The notes: a model not told the origin generated them from the letters alone. Positions 11,101 to 23,228 are shown, numbered from the stretch's first letter. The stretch: DNA of 64,000 bases from Liolophura sinensis (GCF_032854445.1 NC_088304.1:8381704-8445703); one strand, 5' to 3'. Translations and numbers: made by a program.

Positions 11101-14099
11101 CAGATACTAGCTCTATACCAATGAAGCTGTGAGTTCAAATCCATCTCACGCTCACAAGGTACATGATACATTAATGTATGTTTATATAGTACAGAGCCTT
11201 GTTTGCTTTATGTGCTTGACGTCATTGTCTCACAACATTGCTTTTCTAGATGTATATGTACTTGATGCTTGAAATGACCTATTTCACCTTATCCAAATGG
11301 CTGGAGTGGGCTATTTTACAGCACTGGTAGGCCTTTAAAATGTAGAAAATTCCTACCAATACTTGATACGTGAGCCTGTTAAGCATTAAAAACTAGGTAT
11401 ATACGTGTGTACTGATCTCCCATGTTACAGTCATGGATTTCTATTGGTTTTAAGTACTGTAATTTTCTGTACACACTGGTTCAAAAGCCACTGGTACATG
11501 TGCACGTATCCTTCTCTCTTCCCAAGCAAATTAACATAGATATTGATACAGGTCTCATCATAGGACATTTACCCGCAAAATGTTCAGTTTTAACAGGTGA
11601 CAACTTGGTACAGACGGCTTGTTGTGATCAATTCTGTTGCCATTCCTATTCCCACGCACGTTCAAAGAGATCGAAGGTGTCAATGGACAACAGTGTAACA
11701 AGGTAAATGCTACAAGAGCTACAGAGCTATCAACATGTGTTACTATTTACCAATTGTATAGCACATAAACTAGCCGACAGAGTGCACATTGGCGGAGAGA
11801 CAGTAAGATTTCGTGCAAATCTTAAGGGTAGGTACTGAAGTATGTCATTAACGACTCGAATACAGAGGAAGTTGGCGAATTCCATCAGTCAAAATGAGTC
11901 AGTGTCCATGGTAGCATTGGAAATCGGTCTTACCTATCAACCAACCCATGCCAATAAGCACTGTTATTATACGTCTTTCATCCATGTTTTCATCTGTCAA
12001 GTCACCAGATCGTCACAGAAGAAAGCATATGGCGTAGACCATCACAGCAAACCCCTCATCTCGAGCCGATGTTGCCGTGGTCTGTCATGGTACCATTCTA
12101 AGTCAGCCTCCATCTTTTCTCCTCTGTACATTGCTTCTGCTGGCTGTTATTAGATGCGCGGAACTACTTTCTTGCCAATTTCCAGGCAAAAGTTAAAATT
12201 CCATTCAACCACACCGCGTTTCACCTGCCAAATACCAGGTAAACTCAAAGCAGATGTGTACTGAACAAACATGTTCTGTATCTTTCTTAATATCTTCACC
12301 ACCAAGTCTGAAAATTTGGAACTCTTTTACCATGAGGTATCACATTCATTCGCCCTCAGACAGCGGTGATGCGGCGTGCATTTCGCTGTCACGTGACCTT
12401 TCTGTCGGGCGCTGCATGACAGTTCCCTAGACACACGTATACATGGACTTGCATATCGAGTACAGCGCGCCATCTGGGAAACATAATGAGTTGTTTTTAA
12501 TTATGACAGCACGTGGTGATACATCAGGAACGTCCTAGGGGTGGCAAACATATGAATCATCTCGGTGTAACTAGGCAGGATAGTTTTGAAGAGACATAAC
12601 TGTAGTACAATCGCATGACAAGTGTAGGCATATATGTAGTATTTCAATGTTGATGCGTACCTAAAGCCGACACGTGCTGTCCAACTTCGAACAAGATATT
12701 TAATTAAGACTTTAGAGCTTAGCCCACAATTAAGTCCATTTCATAAGTCCATCTACAAACACAATAAAGTTTACATGACAACAAAGAATATATCTATTAT
12801 ACAAAACTTGCACGTGAAATTATATCATTTAACTTGAATTTAGCTTAATTTGAATAAAATGAAACATTATTCTCTTTTAAAATATATCATATAGGTCTTG
12901 TTTTTTTTTACCGTGCTACTAGTAGATGTGGTGGCGTTGGGAAGGCCACAATGCAGCCTAAAGTACAACGGTGTATTTATATTCGCATGCCTATATTTAT
13001 ATAGGCCTATATTTTCTCTCAATTTTCAAAATGAATTCCAAGCGATTATTTATTTATTTGATTGCCTAACCGGACTGAACATTATTTTAAAGGTTAAATA
13101 AATTAATAATTCTTTTCATTGTTGTTTAATGTACTCTCAAGGCTTTTGTCAATTTACACATACAGCTGGAGGTAAGCGTTGGCGTATTATTTTCCTTAAA
13201 AAATACAGTATGAATAATAACATAGTCTTGATGAGGGTCGCTATGTATGACGGCCAGGCAATTCACTTGAAAAAAAAATAGATATAGGCCTTTAATGTGT
13301 CCACAATTTTTTACCTATGACATTAGCCATTCATATAATTAAGTTTGTTATGTTTGATGAGCACTGGCCTATCTCTACCAGTGAATCTGGCGATTTCGAT
13401 CTGCAATCAATGCTCAATTTAGTACGTACAGTACCGGTAGTACGTATATATATATTGTACAGTTTCTTTGCACGTCGATGATGCTCAATCGACGTGATTT
13501 ATAGACTACAATTTAATAACTTTAATACTGAGAAAATAATTAAAATATGTGTAGGCCTAATTCACCTTTTATATGCTGCAGTAGGTATACGTACGTAGTC
13601 TACATGTACTAGCTAGTACATATATGCCTATATATTTTTTAATGCCGGTATTGAACTTTTTAATGCATAAATCAAATAACCGTTCCAGCACAGTTAGCCT
13701 TTTATATAAATGATTTTGATGTCCTTTAAACCGTAGTTTTATCACACAACCATTATTTGTCAACAGCTTCCAGTTATGTCACCCCCACACCCTTCCGACA
13801 AGACAACTATATACTATACATAGGCGTACAGAATTGTACACATCAAAAAAAGGGGGGAACTAAACTAAAAAAAAAAAAAAAAGGAGGAGAAATGAATTTG
13901 CGGAAAATGCGTTCCCAGGTAATTGTGTGAAATTCGAATGATTTTGTGTTTTTAAAGTATTTACTCAAAAAAAAAAAAAACAGAAGAAAGGAATTCCATG
14001 GCTTATAGCTATGTTCAACATAAAATTCTCCGATTCCCACAGGGAATTCACCTGGGCGGAGTGATACGTTAACCTTGCCGAGTCGTTTGTCCAGGGGCC
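8190..14099. other. TMEM132 upstream intron/intergenic region without a supported gene
   Basis: No exon could be supported. The missing first TMEM132 exon should be here or further right. One candidate with the right phase reads MTSVQNPEG before a gtaata donor at 10162, but it has no signal peptide, so it is not called. The region has a SINE-A tail fragment at 10915-10965 and A- or T-rich tracts. The sequence around 12360-12480 is less AT-rich and holds an E-box-like cacgtg. Confidence 0.5.
10915..10965 (-). mobile_element. SINE family A tail fragment
   Basis: The short match ttatttgattggcgttttac followed by gccccactcaagaatgtat is the antisense 3' tail only. Nothing of the body remains. Confidence 0.6.
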
Positions 14100-14246
14100 A
14101 GCATGACGTCATCAGCCTTTACCGTTCATATCCATGACGTGAACACACGAAGCGACGGAGGGAACACAAATTTCGAAAATACTCTTGATTTTTCTGAATG
14201 TACACAAACCCACGTGTGTCACAGGTTAACTAAGACGTTTAACAGC
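14100..14246 (+). promoter_or_regulatory. Candidate promoter/5' leader with palindromic CRE
   Basis: A perfect CREB/ATF palindrome TGACGTCA is at 14104-14111, followed by a half site (tgacgtga) at about 14133. It lies 136 bp upstream of the chosen start of the zinc-finger gene. An in-frame ATG at 14103 overlaps the CRE, which argues for promoter sequence and for the downstream start. This is inferred from motifs only. Confidence 0.4.
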
Positions 14247-14733
14247 ATGAATACGTTTGTGGTAAGTGGCGGTTCTACGGTTTGGGAGAGAATTTGAGGT
14301 GCAAAGTGACATGAAGATTGCTGCTTTTGTGGCCGACTAGATCATCGGCCCCTGTTGATTTCAGCAGGTTCAAGGCGTCTCGTGTGGTCGGACTCAAATC
14401 GTCTATTCGTCATTTCAGGTGTGATCAGTTATTGAATGGGAACACCACTAAAATCGTTTAATTGCCTTGGCATGTGGACAGGTTTTAATATTACATCTGT
14501 GATAATGATTTGGCATAGAGGTCAAATTCTTTGTCGCTTGTTCCCACGGTGAATGAACTTTACATGTTGTCAGAATTATGTGTACATGCTACCTCAGCCC
14601 TACGTTATTGACTTGAAAGGAGATGAATGTCGAGTTCTCATGTTCATCTTTCCCTGCTGAACGTCAGAATTTTCAGCTAAACAGGGACCATGACTAATGA
14701 TGTTTTGTCCTTAAAGGAATGCATGTGCAGGTA

Positions 14734-14790
<57 letters not shown>

Positions 14791-17700
14791 GTATATATGC
14801 ACCAAAGTCAACATGGTGAAAGAGTTAGGAGATATAGATGTTGAAAATAACTACATTGTAACTGTATAAATCATCAAAAGACCTTAAATTAAAAACAAAA
14901 ATTGTTGCCATGGTTTTTCCTTATCAGTTTCTTTAAACTCTTTCATTTTTCATATATATATAGAGGATATTGCACAGTGAAGGTTGAATACCATAAATAT
15001 TGTTCGAGTGAGAGGTGGAAATGATAATCCACAAGACGTGAAGTAGTTCCGGCAAGGTCATCTTTGGACCTCGGGTCAAGGTCTTCAGCAGTGTAATAGC
15101 CAAATGTAATAACAAATGTGATATTTAACTAGTGAAGATATCATTTTTATCAGTGAAGGAAATACTGGGATTTGACTGATGTATAAATAATAAATATAAA
15201 ATAATTCACTCTCAGCCAACCCTATTTTTTTATAGTGTCACTATCAGGTATGATGAGCAGTCTGTTCGCAAAGATGTACTGTACTCTAGAAGTGTTAGTA
15301 TTTCATCTTGTTGAGCCAAGCTGAGATACGTCACCAAGTGCAGCATCGTATCTGTGACACTATTGAAGTTTTAAGTTAGAACTCTTTTAGTGTTGGGGCC
15401 TCCGTGGCTCAGTCGGTTAGCGCACTAGCGCAGCGTAATGACCCAGGAGCCTCTCACCAATGCGGTCGCTGTGAGTTCAAGTCCAGCTCATGCTGGCTTC
15501 CTCTCCGGCCGTAAGTGGGAAGGTCTGCCAGCAACCTGCGGATGGTCGTGGGTTTCCCCCGGGCTCTGCCCGGTTTCCACCCACCATAATGCTGGCCGTC
15601 GTCGTATAAGTGAAATATTCTTGAGTACGGCGTAAAACACCAATCAAAAAAAAAAAAAAATCTTTTAGTGTTAAGGGTGAATAAAGTTCTGCTTTATCAT
15701 GTGGCCGGTCAAATATGTCAGGCAGCTATTATTGAGAATTAAAGAGTTTGAACTAGAAAAACCTCTCTTGGCTGGTGAAGATGTTAAAATTCGGGCTTGA
15801 TGTCTTCTGTTTTAGACCCACCCCAGTATCCGGGTGAAAGGCACAGAAGCTAACTTCACCCCATCACAGTGTACAGATCCAGCCTGCACCTACAAGGCTC
15901 CCCATATGCACTGCCCCTTCTGCATGAAGACAGACAGCTATGTGGACCCTGTCATTCTCAAGATGCACTACAGGGTCAAGCATGTCGATAAGGGTGTTGA
16001 CTTTGCTGGTATGTTGTGGTAGTGTGTCTCTTAATTCATGTAGCTAACAGCAGCCACTGTCAGTCACTCACCTTGTTCTGGTTAAGGCCCTTGCTTACTC
16101 AGATGGTTAAAGCGCTGGTTTGCAGAAACCCATGAGTTTGTGTGTGGGTAATCAGCTCTTGCTGTTATGCCTCCAGCTTGACGTCAGATAAGGTACCTGT
16201 CAAGTGGCAGTGATGTGTGCCAGTTTCCTCTACCTATAAAGCCTGACTGCTGTCATACATCGTACATTTGTATTTTAAGTGAAAAATTCTAGAAAGCAGC
16301 ATGCTGCTCTTAATGTGTTTAGGGCCCTGGGGAAAAATAAGCCAGTGACAAGGCTCGTGTGACCATTTGCATAGTCAAGTGTTCATTTGCAGAGTCAAGT
16401 GGTCATTGAAGACCAATTGTCACACGTAGGAAAGTTAATCAGTAACTTGCCAAAAGTGGATGGTTTATACCCAGTATTCTGTCTTCCTCCTGACTGCCAT
16501 CATATAGGTGAACAATTCTCGAAGGACATCAGTGTCTGTAAATTAGGGAAATGACATACATGTGCATGTAACTTCAGGTGGATATTCATGCAGATTTACA
16601 TATGTGTACATGTATCATCGAGAGATTTTGTCCATATACATGCACATGTACTACGTGGGATGAAGTTGTAATGTCATTTTACCCCTGTATATTTAACAGG
16701 TCTGAAAATTCTGCGATGTTGTGATCGCTGTGAAATTGTGGGAGCTATCAAGGGAGAGAAAACATTCAAGGGAGCTCACTGGCACTGTTACAAATGTCGG
16801 AATGGCTTTAATCGACGAGATGAGGCTGTTAAACACTACAAGACTCATTTCAGAAACCCAGAGACGACATTTCAGATCCAGATTTCTCAAGTGGAGGTGT
16901 GTAATCTTTTGTTTTACATTTCTGGGGAGTTCAGGGCTTATCTTTGAAAGATAGATTTTGGGAAAGGGCCATTGAGCCCACACAGTTGGGAAGAATTTAA
17001 TGCTGACAGGCACGTGTTTGGAAAGAAGGTGTTGTGTGTTGGTTAACTGTTCATTTACACTCAAATGTAGTTAAGTGTTGTTTATAGCTATGTTTGAATG
17101 TGTGTCAATGCTCTCAAGGGCAAGGGGTCATGGGGCCTGTGTGGCCAAGGAGTTGCAATGACCCAGGAGCCTGTCACCAATACAGTCACTGTGAATTCAT
17201 GCTGACTTCCGCTCTGGACGTACGTGGGAAGGTCTTCCAGCAACTTGCAGATGGTCGTGCATTTCCCCTGGGCAGAGCCAAGTTTCATCCCACCATAATA
17301 CTGGTCATATAAGTGAAATAATTTTGAGTACAGCATAAAACACCAATCAAAGAAATGAGTCAAATGGGTAATATGGGGGCAACAAAAGCACATGTTGGTT
17401 TATAACATGTATGATGCAAAATTTGCAGTCTTCAGCAAGAACCCAGTGTTGAACTGAGCTGTTCAGTTTCTTTTAGTGTGTAACAGCATGGGCTGTTGTT
17501 CACTCTGCCCAAGACCTGGATTTGCCTCTGTACTCGAAACCACTATTTGGCTTGTTGAAAAGACAAACACATCTTTTTTACCAGGATTATGCATACCTGT
17601 ATTTAATTTCCTGATGTGGTTGATCTTGTTGTTGTTGACAGGAAAGCCTGCGCGGTCAGACAGAAGTCACATCGGGAGGTAACCTGATATCTGACCAGGG

Positions 17701-20700
17701 TCAGGACGTTACTATACACCCAGCCCTGACAGAGGCTGTTATGTCCTCATCAGCTCTTGCCAATGGTTAGTCTGCTGTTATGGTGGGAGATTGCTCTGTC
17801 TTTAGCTTCAGCAAAATTTTGTTTGGCCAAGTATGATCCAAAAACCAAATGTCAGAGCGCACTCCATTTATAAACCTGATGCAGTTGCCGTAGCAGTTTG
17901 TCAAGGTATTTGCAACAAAATCTACCTGTCCAATAAGTTTCCATGACCTGAAGTCACAAATTGTTCCTTATCTTTTTGCCTGCAGATTTCTCTAAAGCAC
18001 GGCGTCAATAAGTTATTTTTCACGTTGTATCATCCTGAGATTCTTTGGTATTGCTCAAAGTGACAAGGTGTACTGCCAAACTCGACATATTTGACAAGGA
18101 CAGGTAACTGCATTGGGTTTATGATGTATAATTCTAATAAATTTGCACCCTAAATACAGCTGGAAATTTTTGTACCTTTTACTGTTCCTGGTTGTCACAC
18201 TGGGCTTTGAAAAACTTGAAAGAATACAAATACTTGGTTTTTTTAATGCTAGATATCACATTACATTACATCTGAAATGGAGAGATCAATAAAGACTAAC
18301 TTGGCATACATAAATTTCCACATAAATGTATGTACTAAAATTGGTAGTTCCTTGAAAGTGCTGGATACAGCAGGATAAAACTGGTGGAAACCCTTTTCTT
18401 TCATGGTTGAGAATCCTGTCTTCTTCTTGTATTCCATTATGTTATAAATGTACCGGCCCGGATGGCACAGTTGGTAGAGCGTCCGCTTCGGGAGCGGTAG
18501 ATCCAGAATCAATCCTGGGTCGAGTCTAAGACACCTAAGACTTTAAAAGAGGAAGTTGTAACTTCCTCGCTTGGCGTTCAGCATGAAGGGGATAGTACAA
18601 TGACTGGTTGACCCGTATCAGTATAATGGCTCGGGCGGCATGGCTTACTTACCTTCAGTAAGTCATCTCAGTGAAGCAGCACTAGATAAAAGAGCGATGG
18701 AAATCTGTCCTGCGACAGGGGGCACATTACATACACCCTAAGGATTCCTTTGTCCTCATATGACTGAAAAATTATTGAGCACGATGTTAAGCCCCAAGCA
18801 CTCACTCATTCTTATAAATTTTAAAGAGGAGCCTCTATGGCTGAGGGGGTTAGCATGCCAGCATAATGACCCATGAGCTGTCGCTGTGAGTTCCAGCCCA
18901 GCTCATGCTGGCTTTCTCTTTGGCCATATGCAGGAAGCTCTGCAGCAACCTGCAGATGGTGGTGGGTTTTCCCTCGGGCTCTGCTCGGTTTCCTCCCTCC
19001 AAAATGCTGGCCACTGTCATATAAGTGAAATACTGGTATTCTTAAGTATAGTGTAAAACACGGATCAAATGAATAATTATAAATGTTAAAGAATGTAATA
19101 TTCCAATACACACCACGGACCACCAGTTACATGGATGTCATTTTGCTGTATGTAACATGCAGCATGCATCGATGTGAAAAAATTTACCAGGTCGGGTCAT
19201 ACCAAAGACTTTACAAAAGTGGTACTTGTTGCCGTCTTGCTAGGCGCTCAGCACTGAGAGGTTAAAGAAAGGAAACAGTGCTGGGTGGTCCAGTGCCAGT
19301 ATAATGTGACAGGGTGGGGGTGTCTTGTCTGCTATCTCCGGCACGACACTTCAGTGGCGGCAGCATTTTGCCAGCGAGGACTTGCCCTGCCACAAGAAGA
19401 CACTGTAGTGTATGTGTAGACACACCTAATGACTCCTCGTCTTCATATAACTGAAAAATTGTTATGTACAACGTTAAACTCCAAGCATAGATATGTACAT
19501 ACAAAGAAATTTAGCAACTGTCTTGGTAACCTGTTACTCAAAAAAATGATACCATTGAATCTTTCTCTTTTTCGTTTTTAAGTGAAATAATGTTTTGTTT
19601 GTTATGAAAGACCAGTTACTGGCAAATATATCAGAGTTATGGATGTTATCTTATGTTTTTTCAGGTGTTGGCAGAAGAAGCTCAACATCGACCAATGGGA
19701 AAGGAGATAGAGAAGTTCAAGTGCCTGTAGCAGCCAATGAAACAGTTGGGTCTACAGAGGGTCAGACAATCATGATCATACACGAGGCTGACATGGAGAC
19801 GACTCAGACCATAGACAACTCTTACACTGTTATCCCAGGAGAAGATGTATGCAAATTTGTGCTTTACTGAACCTTGCCGTGTGGTTATGGTGCTTACCTT
19901 TCAATCACTAGGTCATTAGTGACATGGACGTCCCATTCTCAGAGAAAGAAATTTTCAAGATTCCCCGTGTTTCTGCTGTTCTTGACTACCAAATAGTATA
20001 TTGACCAATGGCCAACTGTTTAATACAGAACATAACTGCCATGTAATTAACATTGTAATTTTTTTTTTTTTGATAATGTGAATAATAGTTGGAAATTTGG
20101 AATTATGTCCTGCTCAAACTGAAAAATGTTTTTCGAGTCTTGTTTTTGGACCTTGGTCACAATACCTGGTGGTTGGTGTTTTCTTTGTGTGGTATTGCAT
20201 AAAAGTTTGCACATATGTCACACAGAGGAATGTTTGTTTACTCTGAGGGCGTTCAAGTTTTCCTGCAGTGGCTACCGTTGCGAAAAATTCTTGAGTTTGG
20301 TTAAAAAGCATAACCAAAAAGTACATGTAACTTTTAAAAAAATTATCATCCTGAACCTTTCAGGAATTGTGACTAAAGAATTATTGCTGTGTAAAGGTTT
20401 GTGTTGTGTAAAGAATTGTCAAACTGATTGGATATTAGAAAATTAAAGTATTTGTCAGTTAGGTAAATATTCTTTCTGCAACCATTTTGATACTCCTTCT
20501 ACAGGGATTGAAATTAACTTTTTGAGAACTTGCCATTAAAAAATCCTGCATGCCTATAACCCTGATAAAACTACTTGCTTTCGACCCTTGCTCGTCTTAT
20601 TACAGTTTCTTTGTATCTTTGTTACAGTACAGTGATGATAACAGTGCTGTGGATAGTGTTTTGGAGGAGTTAGCAGTAAGCCAGGATCAAGATATCCAGA

Positions 20701-22738
20701 AAAAGTACAGACAGCTTCAGCAACAGTGTCGGCAACTAGAATCAGAGAAATCTGAACTGAAGGCTGAGCTACAAGAGCTAAGAACAAAGGTAGGTAACTC
20801 TTACTGACACCCAGCATGAATACAGATTGCTCCAGCAACAGTGACGGCAACTAGCTTCAGAGATACCTGCGCTTAAGGATGAGTTACAAGAGTTCAGAAC
20901 TAAGGTAGGTAACTCTTTCGTACACCCAGCAGAAATACTGACAGCTCTAGCAGCAGTGTCTGCAGTTTGAATCAGAGAAATCGTCAAAGCTTAGAACTAA
21001 GTTAGGTAACTCTGACTGACATCCATCAGAAATACAGATTTCTCCAGCAACAGTGTTGGTAACTAGAGTCAGAGAAACCCCGAGGCAATGAGGTAAAAGG
21101 GCTCAAAACATAAGAAGCCTTACCATAGGTGACTAACTGACATCAAACAGAATTGCTGACAGCTTCACCAGCAGTGTCAACAGCTAAGAGTAAGAGAATC
21201 TAACTACCCACTCTGAGATACAAGTGGTCAGAACTAAGGTAAATAACTCCTGCTGACATTCAACACAAATAGACAGTTCCAGCAACAGTGTCAACATCTA
21301 GATTGAGATGGCTGAGCCAGAAGAGCTAAGAACTAAGATACAGTAGGTACATGTATCTCTTACTAACATCTCCAACACTTAGTACAGAACTCTTCAGCAA
21401 GTGTTGGCAGCTGGAGTCAGAGAAATGTAAGAAAGCTGAGCTACAAGAACTGAGACAGGTAAACTGACATCCAACACAAAGAAATCTGAGAGTTCAGAAC
21501 TAAGGTAGGCAACTCTGCTCACAGAGGAAATGCAGACAGCTCCAGCAACAGTGTTGACTGCTATTACTATCATAAATTTGGATCAGAATACATGTTTGCA
21601 CATGTATTGAAGACCATTACGCATGCATTTACATGTAGAGGTGTGACATGAGGATTACCCTATATTCTGGTAACAGCCCAATCAGTTATTATTTGGAGTT
21701 GGGGGAGGGGGCTTAGTGGCTCAGTGGTTGGTGTGCTAGTGCAGCACAATGGCCCCAAGAGCTTCTCGCCAATATGGTCGTCATGAGTTCATTCAGCCCA
21801 TGCTGTCTTTCTCTCCTCATGCATGTGGGCAAGGTCTGCCAGCAACATGTGGATGTTTATTGGTTTCCTCCAGGCTCTGTCGAGTTACTTCCCACCTTAA
21901 TGCTGATTACTGTATTAGAGGTGAATAAATAAATAAATCAATTTTTGTTGTTGGTTAGTATTAAATTTTCATTTAAATTTACTGTTTTTTATTATAACAG
22001 CTTAAAACCCAAACAGAGATGTTGAGCAAGTGCCAAAGACGAGAGCAGGATTTATTGCAGCAGCTAAGCGTCCCTCTGGACAAAGCGACGGAGGATCTAC
22101 TGAAACAACTGGAGAAAAACCACAAGGAGCTTCTGCACCAGCAACTCGGGGCCCTGCGTCGTAGCTACCTCAATCAGCAGAGCAAAGAGCAACAGACTAT
22201 CACAATACCCAGCGCAGCATTGCAGAGTGCAGTTCTGGGTGCAGAATCAGGCTCCATTTCAATCACGATACAACGCAACGATATGGCTGGTGACGGACTT
22301 GGGGAGACACATGGCACTACATTAGCAGTACAGCAGTATCCAGACCATGTGCAGGACAGCCCTGGAGAGTTTGAGCCCAGCGAATCCTGCAAAGTGATCA
22401 GCACCGCAGATGGTTCTGTCGTTGGACTTTTTTCCGTTACGCAGCAGTCCCAGCTATCCGTTGCGCAGCAGTCCCAACTGTCCGTTGCTGCTCCGTTTGA
22501 TGCGTCGTGTGCCTCGTCAGACTCTCAGGCTGTAACACTCACCACATCAGCTGCGGACACTTATGACACTGGTTTGACGACGGTCATTGATTCCTCGGAT
22601 CTTACTTTTACTACAGTTCCAAGCATGCAAGTGGAACAGGCTTCCCCTGACATCCGAAGCTCAGAGTCACATGAACAGACGTCAGCAGAAGATCCGCCAG
22701 CAAAACGCAGTAAACATGATTCAAGGCAAGTCGTGTAA
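14247..22738 (+). CDS. Zinc-finger and coiled-coil protein, family not recognised
   Basis: Exons 14247-14261, 15816-16008, 16700-16896, 17642-17765, 19665-19846, 20628-20789 and 22001-22738 join in frame to 536 residues. Two zinc fingers share one layout. The first has C24, C29, then H35-x-H37-C38-x2-C41 and H56-x4-H61. The second has C76/C77, C80, then H96-x-H98-C99-x2-C102 and H115-x3-H119. A Thr/Ser/Gly-rich part follows. Residues about 238-320 form a Glu/Gln/Leu-rich coiled coil. The C-terminal part is Ser/Gln/Thr-rich with a duplicated QQSQLSVA and ends in a basic stretch PAKRSKHDS, a likely nuclear signal. A nuclear DNA- or protein-binding role is inferred only. An in-frame ATG at 14103 would add 48 residues but overlaps a CRE. 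The exon 3 donor could be 16890 or 16896; both keep frame. The first exon is the least certain part. Confidence 0.8.
14737..14786. repeat. (TA)n microsatellite
   Basis: About 25 uninterrupted ta units in intron 1 of the zinc-finger gene. Confidence 0.95.
15395..15660 (+). mobile_element. SINE family A, full length with target duplication
   Basis: Head gcctccgtggctcagtcggt has a tRNA A box, and gtgagttcaagtccagc a B box. The body and tail end in aaaacaccaatc plus poly(A). It is flanked by the 12-bp direct repeat tcttttagtgtt at 15383-15394 and 15661-15672. The exact duplication and intact head indicate a fairly recent LINE-mediated insertion. It lies in intron 1 of the zinc-finger gene. Confidence 0.95.
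16087..16300 (+). mobile_element. Possible SINE with a different tRNA-like head
   Basis: Starts gcccttgcttactcagatgg then ttaaagcgctgg, resembling a tRNA A-box region, with 'aacccatgagtttgtgtg' downstream. The end has ttttaagtgaaaaattctag, similar to the middle of other SINE tails here. It is in intron 2 of the zinc-finger gene and is diverged. Confidence 0.45.
17128..17356 (+). mobile_element. SINE family A, diverged
   Basis: The sequence follows family A from 'gggcctgtgtggccaagg' through gcagatggtcgtgcatttcc to acagcataaaacaccaatca. Several small deletions are present, for example in the head. It is in intron 3 of the zinc-finger gene. Confidence 0.8.
18451..18811 (+). mobile_element. SINE family B, full length
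   Basis: The tRNA-like head ggcccggatggcacagttgg tagagcgtccgc has CGG at the anticodon position. The body carries aggaagttgtaacttcctcg, and the tail reads catatgactgaaaaattatt then acgatgttaagccccaagca. Both sides carry ttataaat (18443-18450 and from 18812), consistent with a target duplication. Confidence 0.9.
18827..19076 (+). mobile_element. SINE family A next to the family B copy
   Basis: Flanked by a 15-bp direct repeat with one mismatch: ttataaattttaaag at 18812-18826 and ttataaatgttaaag at 19077-19091. The head is gagcctctatggctgagggg, and the tail ends gtgtaaaacacggatcaaat. The left target repeat is also the right flank of the family B SINE. Confidence 0.9.
19170..19490 (+). mobile_element. 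SINE family C, 5'-truncated
   Basis: Shares with 62915, 36000 and 40594 the body 'ggtacttgttgccgtcttgc', tggcgctcagcactgagagg-like sequence, the gtgacagggtgggggtgtct block, the cttgccctgccacaagaaga block and the tail actgaaaaattgttatgtac. Its tRNA-like head is missing. Confidence 0.75.
20790..21560 (+). repeat. Tandem array of decayed copies of coding exon 6 of the zinc-finger gene
   Basis: Starting at the exon 6 donor (20789/20790) there are about seven degenerate repeats roughly 115 bp apart. Each has a copy of cagctccagcaacagtgt, then of cagagaaatctgaactg and agagctaagaactaagg, and usually a gtaggtaactct-like donor string. Anchor positions are near 20833, 20948, 21043, 21163, 21277, 21393 and 21540. 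The copies have stops and frameshifts, so they look like pseudo-exons rather than used exons. Confidence 0.85.
21712..21945 (+). mobile_element. SINE family A, diverged copy
   Basis: Head gggcttagtggctcagtggt is tRNA-like. The body reads gcatgtgggcaaggtctgcc agcaacatgtgg, and the end is ggtgaataaataaataaatc. It sits between the pseudo-exon array and exon 7. Confidence 0.75.
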
Positions 22739-23054
22739 TTGTTCATCTTTTGCTGCTAAAGTGCACAGATTTATAGGGTTGTACAAATTACAAAACCTCA
22801 TGTTAACTCCTCATTTAAAACACTCTCAATTATTTTACACACTTGTCAGTGCAAGATTTGTTATATACTTTTGTAACGGAAAAATTTTGCTATGTTTGTA
22901 ACCTTGTAGCCTTGGCTGTGCTAGCGTTAGCCTTTTTTTCCCTTTCACCAATATGGCTAACCTGGTCAGAATTTTTTTAGGCATTTTGACAGCTATATAG
23001 TCATAACAAAATTCACAACATGAAAACTTCAACCAGAATCAATTAAAAAAAAAA

Positions 23055-23228
23055 AGCCCTGCACGACTCTCACCATTGCAGTCGCTGAGAGTTCTTTGAG
23101 CTCAGATTGACTTTCTCTGCGGAGGTATGCCTACAGATGACCATGGATTTCACCCACCATAATGCTGGCCCAATTCATACAAATGAAATCTTCTTGACGC
23201 CAAACATCAGTCAAATAAACAAATAATA
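23055..23228 (+). mobile_element. SINE family A, old diverged copy
   Basis: Recognisable from gactctcaccattgcagtcg ctgagagttc, then taatgctggcccaattcata and a tail gccaaacatcagtcaaataa. The head is missing and many bases are changed. Confidence 0.65.

Noticed and set aside
18451-18530. Functional tRNA genes at SINE heads (also 15395, 50482, 62915)
   Set aside because: A and B boxes are present, but the heads cannot form complete cloverleaves with matching acceptor stems and they continue directly into SINE bodies.
22726-22740. Possible GC donor (AAG|GCAAGT) at the end of the zinc-finger gene, joined to an acceptor near 23945
   Set aside because: Splicing to gtcatgacatag would give a stop after two or three codons, so it adds nothing. 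The simple stop at 22736-22738 is kept, although a 3' UTR intron is possible.
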